Shown piece after piece: positions 1 through 6,311 of a DNA stretch of 25,273 nucleotides. This DNA is from an uncultured Candidatus Saccharibacteria bacterium (GTDB taxonomy: Bacteria; Patescibacteria; Saccharimonadia; Saccharimonadales; UBA6022): the NCBI GenBank assembly GCA_946887425.1, contig CAMPKW010000009.1:1-25273 (forward strand), in the 5' to 3' direction. Both the position numbers and the translations under genes were made by a program. The notes below the pieces were generated by a model that saw only the letters and a program-made list of their open reading frames with translations, searched no databases and was not told where the DNA came from. Within the stretch, counting starts at the first letter, position 1. Each line of letters begins with the position of its first letter.

Positions 1-38
1 AAATATTATTGAAGCTATATTTAGTGCGTAACTGCCCT

Positions 39-67
39 ATTGTACATCTTTCCGCCCGCTTTTTCAA
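39..67 (-). promoter_or_regulatory. sigma70-type promoter leading out of the window
   Basis: On the minus strand there is a -35 box TTGAAA (62-67), a 17-base spacer and a -10 box TACAAT (39-44). It lies just past the stop codon of the 97-aa gene and points to lower coordinates, so it should drive a gene beyond base 1. That gene cannot be seen; a ribosomal protein gene would fit the usual secE-nusG neighbourhood, but this is a guess. Confidence 0.7.
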
Positions 68-71
68 GGTG

Positions 72-365
72 TTATCGGTACGTTTCGGCCCATCTGTATT
101 CCGGACTGATTGGCGCATCTGTCGCAACAGGTTTGGTGCGGTAACGATAGGTGCCGGGCTTATTGCTCGCAAGTCCTTGATCGACACCAAGGCTTATGCC
201 GGTTGCACGACGCGCGAGCTCATGGAGTGTTCCTTCGCGTGTGCCGTATTTCTCATTGTGCTCGATGATAGGGAGCGCACCAGTTTCTGTATTGACGAGA
301 ATACGAGGAGGCTGCTCCGTGTTAGGGATGATAGCTTCGATGTGCTGCGGGATTTCGTGTGCCAT
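72..365 (-). CDS. hypothetical protein, 97 aa
   Basis: I do not recognise this protein. It is short, polar and soluble-looking, with no signal peptide, membrane segment or cysteine. It is rich in Pro, Glu, Thr and Arg, has an N-terminal MAHEIPQHIE stretch and ends in an aromatic/basic tail (YRWAETYR). A possible ribosome site AAGGA lies about 7 bases before the ATG. The gene starts directly after the nusG terminator hairpin, so it is either expressed by read-through from secE-nusG or from a promoter I cannot identify. In most bacteria rplK follows nusG; here this unknown gene sits in that place. Confidence 0.6.
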   Translation of the reverse strand: MAHEIPQHIEAIIPNTEQPPRILVNTETGALPIIEHNEKYGTREGTLHELARRATGISLGVDQGLASNKPGTYRYRTKPVATDAPISPEYRWAETYR

Positions 366-377
366 GTGTGATTCCTT

Positions 378-403
378 AAAAAAACACCTCCCGGAGGAGG
401 TGT
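378..403 (-). terminator. intrinsic terminator after nusG
   Basis: A perfect 8-bp stem (ACACCTCC pairing with GGAGGTGT, 384-391 with 396-403) closes a 4-base loop. On the minus strand it is followed by a run of seven T (378-384). It lies 10 bases past the nusG stop and should end the secE-nusG transcript. Confidence 0.88.
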
Positions 404-413
404 AAAATTGAAA

Positions 414-956
414 TTAAACTTTCTTTACCTGCAAAGCGTCGAGCTCGACTGGAGTGTCGCGGCCAAACATACTGACCATAACCTTGAGTTTGCCCTTGTG
501 CGCATCGATTTCGGAGATAGCGCCATCGAAACCTTTGAAAGGACCGTCGGTAATGCTGACTACTTCACCTTCGGAGAACTCAATGTTGTACTTCGGATCT
601 TCAACGCCCATGCGCTTCTTGATCTTAGCAATTTCAGAATCGAATACTGGAGTTGGAGTCGTATCCGCACCTACGAAGCCAGTGACACCTGGGGTATTAC
701 GGACGATATACCATGTTTCATCCGTGAGCTTCATTTCAACCAGTGCGTAGCCCTGGAAGATCTTCTTCTCGACAACCTTGCGTTTGCCGTTCTTGATCTC
801 GATCTGCTTTTCTTTTGGCACCATGACGTCGAAAATTTTATCAGCCATGTCGACTGCGTTGATTCGCTGGCGAATGCTGTCGGCTACTTTCTCTTCGTAG
901 CCGCTATAGGTGTGAATAGCGTACCATTGGCGAGTACTGTCATATCGGTTTTTCAT
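414..956 (-). CDS. nusG: transcription termination/antitermination factor NusG
   Basis: NusG binds RNA polymerase, supports processive elongation and links transcription to Rho or to the ribosome. The 180-aa product has the usual two parts: an N-terminal NGN domain (about residues 9-110, starting WYAIHTYSGYEEKVADSI and including FQGYALVEM and VRNTPGVTGFVG) and a C-terminal KOW domain (about 125-180, with FSEGEVVSITDGPFKGFDGAI). Length and order match the family. An AGGA ribosome site precedes the ATG by 5 bases. The start lies only 2 bases after the secE stop, the classic secE-nusG pair, so the two genes are very probably co-transcribed. Confidence 0.97.
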   Translation of the reverse strand: MKNRYDSTRQWYAIHTYSGYEEKVADSIRQRINAVDMADKIFDVMVPKEKQIEIKNGKRKVVEKKIFQGYALVEMKLTDETWYIVRNTPGVTGFVGADTTPTPVFDSEIAKIKKRMGVEDPKYNIEFSEGEVVSITDGPFKGFDGAISEIDAHKGKLKVMVSMFGRDTPVELDALQVKKV

Positions 957-958
957 AA

Positions 959-1294
959 TTATCCTAGGATCCTTTCAAATAGTAGTTTAAAGCCAGCGTC
1001 AAGTAAGACAATAAGTATGATAAAGAATGCGGTAAATGCAAGTACGGCGAATGTGAGGCTCCATGTCGCTTTGCGAGTCGGCCAATGTACTTGTTTGAGT
1101 TCTACCCATGCACCCTTGAAGTAGCCACCAAATGCTACGAGCGGGTTGGTCTTCTCCTCTTCGTTTGAGACTGTGATTTTTTGCGGAGCTTTCTTGCTCA
1201 CTTTTTCAGAGGTGACTGTTTGTTTTGCGTCATCAGTTGCTTTGATGCGCGTCACTTTCGTCGTTGCTCCGGAGGTCTTTTTACTTGTCGCCAC
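959..1294 (-). CDS. secE: preprotein translocase subunit SecE
   Basis: SecE is the small membrane subunit of the SecYEG channel. The C-terminal part has the family pattern: an amphipathic stretch (GGYFKGAWVELKQVHWPTRKATW) followed by one membrane helix (about 20 hydrophobic residues). The N-terminal extension is long, basic and Lys/Thr-rich, as often seen in small-genome bacteria. I chose the GTG at 1294 (111 aa) because the frame continues upstream to a TTG at 1342 that is itself the -35 box of the promoter; translation cannot begin there. Immediately followed by nusG. Confidence 0.9.
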   Translation of the reverse strand: MATSKKTSGATTKVTRIKATDDAKQTVTSEKVSKKAPQKITVSNEEEKTNPLVAFGGYFKGAWVELKQVHWPTRKATWSLTFAVLAFTAFFIILIVLLDAGFKLLFERILG

Positions 1295-1312
1295 AGCTAT
1301 GTTGTCTCCCAA

Positions 1313-1342
1313 ATTAAAAAGCCTGCTGTTGCAGACTGTCAA
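1313..1342 (-). promoter_or_regulatory. promoter of secE-nusG
   Basis: On the minus strand a perfect -35 box TTGACA (1337-1342) is followed after 18 bases by TTTAAT (1313-1318; TTTTAA at 17 bases is the alternative). The predicted transcript would start near 1306, giving a very short leader of about 12 bases before the GTG. Confidence 0.65.
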
Positions 1343-1378
1343 GTACAGTATAGCTACTTAAAACACCTCAGTCAAGCA

Positions 1379-1394
1379 TGGTATAGTACTAGTA
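1379..1394 (+). promoter_or_regulatory. extended -10 promoter, nearly leaderless gene
   Basis: TGG-TATAGT (-10 at 1382-1387) stands 7 bases before the ATG at 1395, so transcription should begin at or one base before the start codon. No Shine-Dalgarno sequence is present. Confidence 0.6.
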
Positions 1395-2552
1395 ATGCTT
1401 GAGCTTATTCTGTTAATTATATACATCATAATAACCATGGCTACGATTTACTGTGCATGGAAGCTAATGCGCGCCTTTCACCGTTTTACGATTCGCGATT
1501 TTACTACGCCAGCTCGTCGTGTAAGTGATTTGCCGAGCGTATCAGTCTGCATACCGGCACGCAATGAAACCCATGCAATGACTCAGTGCCTTGAGTCCGT
1601 GGTCGCAAGTACATATCCTAAACTTGAAATTATTGTTCTTGACGATGCCTCGGCTGACAATACATCGTTTTTGATTAAGTCATTTGCACATGCTGGCGTA
1701 CGATTTGTTGAGGGCTCTAGGTTGCCTCATGATTGGCTTGGTAAGAACCATGCGCTCCAGGGGCTGCTCGAGGAATCGAGCGGACGATACATTTTGTATG
1801 TCGATGTCGATACTAGGCTTCAGCCCGATACAATTGGTCAACTCGTGGCTTATGCTACGAAAGAACAGGCCCAGATGGTATCGGTACTTCCGCAGCGTTC
1901 GGATGGCTGGCGACTAAGTGTGCTCTTTAGTCCGCTACGTTACTTTTGGGAGCTTGTATTGCATCGACAGAAGTCTCCGGCAGTCGCAAGTTCTGCGTGG
2001 TTGATCGATCGTCACGTGCTTTTAGAGAGTGGCGGTTTTTCAAATGTGGCACTAGACGTTCAGCCTGAAGCTCGGCTTGCTGCAGCGATGACACTCAGCG
2101 ACCAATATCGGTTCTTGATAAGTACGCCGGAGCTAGGTGTGACGTATGAGAAGAAGTGGTCGTCCCAGGTGGAGACAAGTATCCGTCTTCTTTACCCTCG
2201 TTTTGGCTATACGGCTTGGGCGGCGATTTTTGCCGTAACATTTCTTACTATCCTATGGTTACCGGTGCCGTTTGTACTATCAGGCTTTTTCTATGAATGG
2301 TCGATTGTTCAGGCACTTGCGCTTTGGAAGCTGAGTCTTTTTATGGCGCTGTATGCCTTGTATGCGTCTCGTATCTGGCGTCGTCATTGGTGGACTGCCC
2401 TTTTCTTATGGCCATTTACGCTGACTCAGGAGCTCGTGCTTTTGCTTGCAAGTGTTGCGGGCTATGCAAGAGGAACAATCACTTGGAAAGGCCGGCCAGT
2501 GCGGATTCATCGCACATCCTCGTCTGTCCGGTCGGAGGTTGCTGAGCTTTAG
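1395..2552 (+). CDS. membrane glycosyltransferase family 2 (CrtQ/HpnB-like)
   Basis: Likely transfers a sugar from a nucleotide sugar to a lipid or glycan acceptor on the inner face of the membrane. An N-terminal membrane helix (residues 2-25) is followed by a GT-A fold: SVCIPARNE (50-58), VLDDASADNT (81-90, with Asp83/84), PHDWLGKNHAL (about 111-121) and YVDVDTRL with the DxD metal site at 137-139. Three or four membrane helices lie in the C-terminal third, followed by W-K-G-R-P near the end. The PHDWLGKNHA and WKGR signatures resemble the CrtQ/HpnB branch (carotenoid or hopanoid glycosyltransferases); no QxxRW processivity motif is seen. Substrate unknown. Convergent with the histidine kinase gene, with 17 bases between stops. 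Confidence 0.8.
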   Translation: MLELILLIIYIIITMATIYCAWKLMRAFHRFTIRDFTTPARRVSDLPSVSVCIPARNETHAMTQCLESVVASTYPKLEIIVLDDASADNTSFLIKSFAHAGVRFVEGSRLPHDWLGKNHALQGLLEESSGRYILYVDVDTRLQPDTIGQLVAYATKEQAQMVSVLPQRSDGWRLSVLFSPLRYFWELVLHRQKSPAVASSAWLIDRHVLLESGGFSNVALDVQPEARLAAAMTLSDQYRFLISTPELGVTYEKKWSSQVETSIRLLYPRFGYTAWAAIFAVTFLTILWLPVPFVLSGFFYEWSIVQALALWKLSLFMALYALYASRIWRRHWWTALFLWPFTLTQELVLLLASVAGYARGTITWKGRPVRIHRTSSSVRSEVAEL

Positions 2553-2569
2553 TGCGAGAGAGCGTTTTG

Positions 2570-4216
2570 TTAATCAACTTTTTTGGTGATAACAGGAAGC
2601 GTGAAGCTGAAGGTCGAGCCGTGATTTAGGCGGCTTTCAAGCTCAATACTGCAGCCGAGCTTGCGTGCGAGCTTTGCCGCTACATATAGGCCAAGCCCTG
2701 TTCCGCCTGTTTCGCGGGTACGATAATCTTCGGAACGGTAAAACTTCTGAAAAATTTTCTTTTGTTCGTTCTTTCCAATGCCAATTCCAGTGTCGCTCAC
2801 TGCAAATTCGACGATATTCTTGCGCTTATGGGCACGTAGTGTAATCGAGCCTTCGTGCGTGTACTTGATGGAGTTGGTAATAAAGTTTTGAAGCAACTCC
2901 TCCAGGTAGAGTCTACTTGCGCTGACTGTTCCTAGCTTTACATCTGCATCAAGATTCAGGTGCAGCTTTTTTGCTTCGGCCTGCGGGAGATATTCATTAT
3001 AAAGCTTGTCAATGAGCGGTCGTACTTCAATCTCTTCGGTAAGATCAGCGACGCCGCGTTCTGCGCGTGACAACGTAGAAAGATCGTTGACCATCTTCGC
3101 CAAGAAGATAACCTGGTCGTGAGCATTTTTTATAGATTCAACCAGCACCTCTCGTTTGGCATCTGGGCGTGACAGAATGAGCTGGGCATTGCTAATGGTA
3201 CCTTCGGCAATAGTGATTGGTGTTCGTAATTCATGGCTAACGACACTAATAAACTCATCACGCTCCTCTTCGAGGCTCTTTGCTTTGGTGACGTCGCGCA
3301 TGATAATGATGTATCCGTCGTGGTCTTCACTATCCTTGCTGCGGCTGTAGCTACTTCGGATTGGCGAATAAGTCACTTCAAGTCGTACTTTTTCGTCGCC
3401 ATCAAACGTCATGTGAAGATCGTCACGTACGGTGACGCTATGGGATTTTAGCAGTTCATCAAAGAGGTGGACTCGATTATCATCTTTGTCTTTGACTGAT
3501 AGAATTTCGTCTATGTGGTGGCCGTTAAGGCTGTCGTTTGTGTCTAGGAGATTAAGGCTGGCGGCATTGTATACGCGTATAACTCCATTCTTGTCGGTAC
3601 TTAGGATTGCATCAGCGAGGTTATTTACGATAGTAAGGATGCGATCACGCTGTAACGATTCTTGTGCCTGAGATCGACTCAAGGCGCTTCGTTCAACTTC
3701 CTGGGTGCGTCCTATGGAGACGACAGCCATGCCAGTTACGAGTACGGAAATAGCTATCATAAGATCATTTAAGATGGCTAGTGAGTTGGAGTTGGCAATA
3801 AGATCAATCAAAATGTCTACCCCGACAGTAGCGATAAAGCCCATAATACTGAGCATGAGTCCTTGTCGCGAGAAGTAAATATTTGAGGCAACGAAGAGGA
3901 GTACCCAGAAGATAGCGAAGGGCGCGTTGAGTCCTGAGACAAAGATGAGATATGAGCTTGAAAGAAGGTGGTAGCTTATGAAGCGAAATGCAATGACGCG
4001 ACGCGACTTGCCTGGTGACAAAAATTGCCACGCACCAAGCAGCATCCAGGCGAGTGCAATAGTAATGAATGCAAATTCATTTGAATAATGTGGCGCCTGG
4101 AGAAGATCGTATTGGATGAGAGCCCCGTAAAGCACCAAAATAATAGGAATAAATAATCCTGCGTAGCGAACGATCTGTGCCGCACGTTGATTGTAAGCAG
4201 TCCCACCTTTAAACAT
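2570..4216 (-). CDS. membrane PAS sensor histidine kinase, orphan
   Basis: A two-component sensor of 548 aa. It has about six membrane helices in residues 16-170, a short coiled linker (about 170-190), a PAS domain (about 190-310), a HisKA domain with the H-box EFISVVSHELRTPI (phospho-acceptor His328) and a HATPase_c domain with N-box NFITNSIKYTHEG (about 444-456), G1 VSDTGIGIG (Asp475) and G2 GGTGLGLYVAAKLA (504-517). All catalytic motifs are intact. No response regulator lies beside it, so the partner is encoded elsewhere. The ligand cannot be read: the membrane part has no long extracytoplasmic loop, which suggests sensing within the membrane or through the PAS domain. Confidence 0.93.
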   Translation of the reverse strand: MFKGGTAYNQRAAQIVRYAGLFIPIILVLYGALIQYDLLQAPHYSNEFAFITIALAWMLLGAWQFLSPGKSRRVIAFRFISYHLLSSSYLIFVSGLNAPFAIFWVLLFVASNIYFSRQGLMLSIMGFIATVGVDILIDLIANSNSLAILNDLMIAISVLVTGMAVVSIGRTQEVERSALSRSQAQESLQRDRILTIVNNLADAILSTDKNGVIRVYNAASLNLLDTNDSLNGHHIDEILSVKDKDDNRVHLFDELLKSHSVTVRDDLHMTFDGDEKVRLEVTYSPIRSSYSRSKDSEDHDGYIIIMRDVTKAKSLEEERDEFISVVSHELRTPITIAEGTISNAQLILSRPDAKREVLVESIKNAHDQVIFLAKMVNDLSTLSRAERGVADLTEEIEVRPLIDKLYNEYLPQAEAKKLHLNLDADVKLGTVSASRLYLEELLQNFITNSIKYTHEGSITLRAHKRKNIVEFAVSDTGIGIGKNEQKKIFQKFYRSEDYRTRETGGTGLGLYVAAKLARKLGCSIELESRLNHGSTFSFTLPVITKKVD

Positions 4217-4226
4217 CTTAAAACGT

Positions 4227-4232
4227 ATTATA
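4227..4232 (-). promoter_or_regulatory. -10 box of the histidine kinase gene
   Basis: A consensus TATAAT (minus strand) lies 10 bases before the ATG at 4216, giving a predicted leader of about 4 bases and no room for a Shine-Dalgarno sequence. No convincing -35 box. Confidence 0.55.
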
Positions 4233-4249
4233 CACGAGACATAAGCTTT

Positions 4250-4945
4250 TTAGATAGATGGCGTTTCGTTTTTTAGTGCACGCTTATGTAGCTTGTACTG
4301 CGGGTCGCCAATAGCAACCAAATCCCAGAAGTCGGAGCTATGATTCATTTGTTTTGTGTGACTGAGTTCATGAATCAGGACGTAATCAATGAGCTCGAAT
4401 GGCAATTTCATAAGAGCAATATTAAGACTGATTGTGCCATTGCTACTGCAGCTCCCCCATCGCCCGCTCGCATGCGAGAATCGTACTTTTTGATAGCTGA
4501 ACCCGTACTTTGTGGCTAAAAACTGGAGTCTTTTTGGCAGGTAGCTTTTTGCTTCACGGCGGAGTGCCGTAATGACAACTTCTCGAACGGCAGATACTAC
4601 TACAGGATCATCGAGTGTCTGCTCATCGGGAAGTTGTACGATAATTTGCTGGCCATGTCGCGAAACAGCTACTTGATCAGTAGCCGACGGCCGCACAATG
4701 AGAGAGTGGCTCTTCCCTATTGTCATCCCGTCCTCGTATGAGGCATCAGGAAGATGCTCTTTCAGGATGCTACGCAGTTCGTCGCGTGAGTTCTTGAGGA
4801 GTCGTTTAACTAAGAAAAGCGGCGCATAAAGCGGCAATGATGCGCGCAATGTGCCGTCGGGTGCTACGCGAATGCGAACTTGTGAGGCGCGTGCGCTTCG
4901 CCGGATTGTTATTTTGCCAAATTCGACATCACTGATAATCGGCAT
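4250..4945 (-). CDS. YgjP/DUF45-family zinc metallopeptidase
   Basis: A member of the YgjP-like (DUF45, WLM-related) metallohydrolase family. The 231-aa product has the expected N-terminal beta-rich region (ITIRRSARASQVRIRVAPDG), the family motif GRWGSCSSNGTISLN (161-175) and the zinc site LIHELSHTKQMNHSSDFW (His192, Glu193, His196 and probable third ligand His202). The start at 4945 is chosen because AGGTGG stands 6 bases before this ATG and the protein then begins as the family does; a longer frame upstream overlaps the preceding gene and adds basic non-family sequence. It starts 13 bases after the P-loop kinase gene, so the two form an operon. The physiological substrate is not known. Confidence 0.88.
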   Translation of the reverse strand: MPIISDVEFGKITIRRSARASQVRIRVAPDGTLRASLPLYAPLFLVKRLLKNSRDELRSILKEHLPDASYEDGMTIGKSHSLIVRPSATDQVAVSRHGQQIIVQLPDEQTLDDPVVVSAVREVVITALRREAKSYLPKRLQFLATKYGFSYQKVRFSHASGRWGSCSSNGTISLNIALMKLPFELIDYVLIHELSHTKQMNHSSDFWDLVAIGDPQYKLHKRALKNETPSI

Positions 4946-4958
4946 AAGTTTCCACCTG

Positions 4959-5555
4959 TTATCGGACCGTAATGTGTTTCGATGGAGAGCGACGACTAAC
5001 TGGTGCGGTCGTGTGAACGCTAATATCGGCGCGCGGCTCTGCGAGTTTTCGTAGCACCATTTTCGCCTGCGTTGCATACGTATGCTTTCCACTTATGACA
5101 ATTGGCTTTTCTGTGGTGTGCGGAGCACTGAAGCGGCGAACGGCAGTATCGTGTTGCTCGGGAGTTGTAATGCGTCGGTGCGGTTCGGTTTTGGCTGCTT
5201 TAAGAGATCGTTGCTTCGCGGTCGTAGGCTCTGTTTGAACCCATATGATAAGTACTTCATATCCATGTTTGCGAGCTGATGACATGAGCGCCAGCCGTTC
5301 TGCTTTTGTGTCACTGTGCCCATCAACGATAAAAGACTGTCGTGTTTTAAATAGCTCGCCCATCTGCTGATCAATAAGTGCGTTGATGATTTTTGCAGGC
5401 AGTATGGCCTTGCCGAAGACCTTACTGATTGATGAGGTACTGACAAGTGGTGCCTGGAATGTCTCTGAAAACTGTTCGGCAAAAAAGCTCTTGCCTGCAC
5501 CCGAAATGCCGACCATGAGAATGAGATGCGGCTTAGATAGACTTAACGATTTCAT
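4959..5555 (-). CDS. P-loop kinase/ATPase (AAA_33, zeta-toxin/PNK-like)
   Basis: A 198-aa nucleotide-binding protein with a Walker A motif GISGAGKS (16-23) straight after a short beta-strand (HLILMV), a likely Walker B/acceptor strand QSFIVDGHSDTKAERLAL, and an Arg/Lys-rich lid region (KQRSLKAAKTEPHRR). This layout fits the small kinases of the AAA_33 group (polynucleotide-kinase or zeta-toxin type), which phosphorylate a nucleotide, sugar or other small substrate. No antitoxin-like partner is next to it; its operon partner is the YgjP-type peptidase. The start at 5555 rather than an upstream codon is chosen because the promoter box sits between them. Confidence 0.75.
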   Translation of the reverse strand: MKSLSLSKPHLILMVGISGAGKSFFAEQFSETFQAPLVSTSSISKVFGKAILPAKIINALIDQQMGELFKTRQSFIVDGHSDTKAERLALMSSARKHGYEVLIIWVQTEPTTAKQRSLKAAKTEPHRRITTPEQHDTAVRRFSAPHTTEKPIVISGKHTYATQAKMVLRKLAEPRADISVHTTAPVSRRSPSKHITVR

Positions 5556-5562
5556 ATATGAC

Positions 5563-5571
5563 AGTATAGCA
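5563..5571 (-). promoter_or_regulatory. extended -10 promoter, leaderless kinase-peptidase operon
   Basis: On the minus strand TGC-TATACT (-10 at 5563-5568) stands 7 bases before the ATG at 5555. Predicted transcription start is within one base of the start codon. No Shine-Dalgarno sequence. Confidence 0.62.
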
Positions 5572-5624
5572 AAAGTATGAGCTGATTGGATAGCCTGCAT
5601 GGGGAGTTGAGCGTCGCGATGTAG

Positions 5625-5630
5625 TACTAT
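5625..5630 (+). promoter_or_regulatory. -10 box of the FKBP gene, leaderless
   Basis: TACTAT lies exactly 6 bases before the ATG at 5637, so the predicted transcription start is the A of the start codon. No Shine-Dalgarno sequence precedes the gene. Confidence 0.5.
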
Positions 5631-5636
5631 AGAAGT

Positions 5637-6023
5637 ATGAATTCAGACACAACACCGCTCGAAGGTACGAAATTGGCAGATTTCGAACCTCGTAAAAAAG
5701 TAGAACAACTTGAAATAATCGACACAGTAATTGGCACGGGTGATGAGGTGCAGCCAAGCCAGACAATCACTGCCCACTATACTGGCGCCCTCGCTAAGGA
5801 CGGTACGATCTTTCAAAGCTCAAAAGATTTTGGTCAGCCTGCGACATTTGGGCTGGAGCAAGTTATCGAGGGATGGACAAAAGGCGTGCCTGGAATGAAA
5901 GTGGGCGGAATCCGTCGCCTTATCATTCCTTCATCTCAGGCATATGGTTCTGTGCGTGCAGCTGCCAATATTCCACCAAACTCAGATCTTGTATTTGATA
6001 TCGAGCTTATTTCTATTGGCTAG
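5637..6023 (+). CDS. FKBP-type peptidyl-prolyl cis-trans isomerase
   Basis: Catalyses cis-trans isomerisation of Xaa-Pro bonds to help protein folding. The 128-aa protein is one FKBP domain (about 22-128) with the family landmarks ITAHYTGAL, GTIFQSS, the active-site stretch VIEGWTKGVPGMKVGGIRRLIIP, AYGS and the closing PPNSDLVFDIELISI. No signal peptide or membrane segment is seen in the short N-terminal arm, so it should be cytoplasmic. Its stop codon overlaps by 4 bases the end of the 51-aa gene on the other strand. Confidence 0.95.
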   Translation: MNSDTTPLEGTKLADFEPRKKVEQLEIIDTVIGTGDEVQPSQTITAHYTGALAKDGTIFQSSKDFGQPATFGLEQVIEGWTKGVPGMKVGGIRRLIIPSSQAYGSVRAAANIPPNSDLVFDIELISIG

Positions 6024-6175
6024 TAGTTGTACTGGTCAATAAGATTGCTGCCACTAAAAAAGTAATATATAGCGCCATAAATAATTGTGGCAAATATAAT
6101 ATAAACAATCACCCACTGCCAGAGTGGGCGTTTACTGTAACCTTTTGGTAAAAGATTAGGGTGTCTGCTACTCAT
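6020..6175 (-). CDS. small single-pass membrane protein, 51 aa
   Basis: A short open frame with a strong ribosome site (GGGAGGTGA, about 3 bases before the ATG). The product starts MSSRHPNLLPKGYSKRPLW, then has one hydrophobic helix (about residues 19-40: WQWVIVYIIFATIIYGAIYY) and ends FFSGSNLIDQYNY. The 'K-R-P-L-W-Q-W ... Y-G-x-I-Y-Y' pattern reminds me of small proteins common in Saccharibacteria, whose function is unknown; that link is from memory. The gene is convergent with the FKBP gene and overlaps its stop codon. Coding is supported by the ribosome site, an uninterrupted frame and protein-like composition. Confidence 0.75.
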   Translation of the reverse strand: MSSRHPNLLPKGYSKRPLWQWVIVYIIFATIIYGAIYYFFSGSNLIDQYNY

Positions 6176-6232
6176 ATTCACCTCCCTTTGCTTGGTGACT
6201 ATAGTATGTCGTATGCGTAGCGTATGTGTATG

Positions 6233-6244
6233 TGATATATATCA
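6233..6244. promoter_or_regulatory. 12-bp palindrome TGATATATATCA
   Basis: A perfect palindrome of the form TGAT-N4-ATCA upstream of the 51-aa gene and behind the polysaccharide deacetylase operon. It lies 32.5 bases from the first base of a possible -10 box (TACTAT, minus strand, 6201-6206). Between them is a run of repeated CGTATG-like units (about 6202-6232). It could be an operator; evidence is only its symmetry and place. Confidence 0.35.
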
Positions 6245-6257
6245 TGCAAATGTAGAG

Positions 6258-6283
6258 GATCCGCGCTACTTCTAGCGCGGATC
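6258..6283. terminator. perfect hairpin after the deacetylase operon
   Basis: An 11-bp perfect stem (GATCCGCGCTA with TAGCGCGGATC) closes the 4-base loop CTTC. It lies 29 bases past the stop of the minus-strand operon. No U-tract follows on either strand, so it may act as an RNA end or stability element rather than as a textbook intrinsic terminator. Confidence 0.6.
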
Positions 6284-6311
6284 GGGTGGAGCGACTTGGT
6301 CAATTTAAGTA

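Noticed and set aside
408..1124. Long open frame (238 codons) on the plus strand opposite nusG and secE
   Set aside because: It is fully antisense to two clear genes, has no recognisable domain and no ribosome site; a by-product of codon use in the real genes.
4959..5555. Zeta-type toxin of a toxin-antitoxin pair
   Set aside because: The P-loop kinase fold would allow it, but there is no small antitoxin-like gene beside it and the operon partner is a metallopeptidase.
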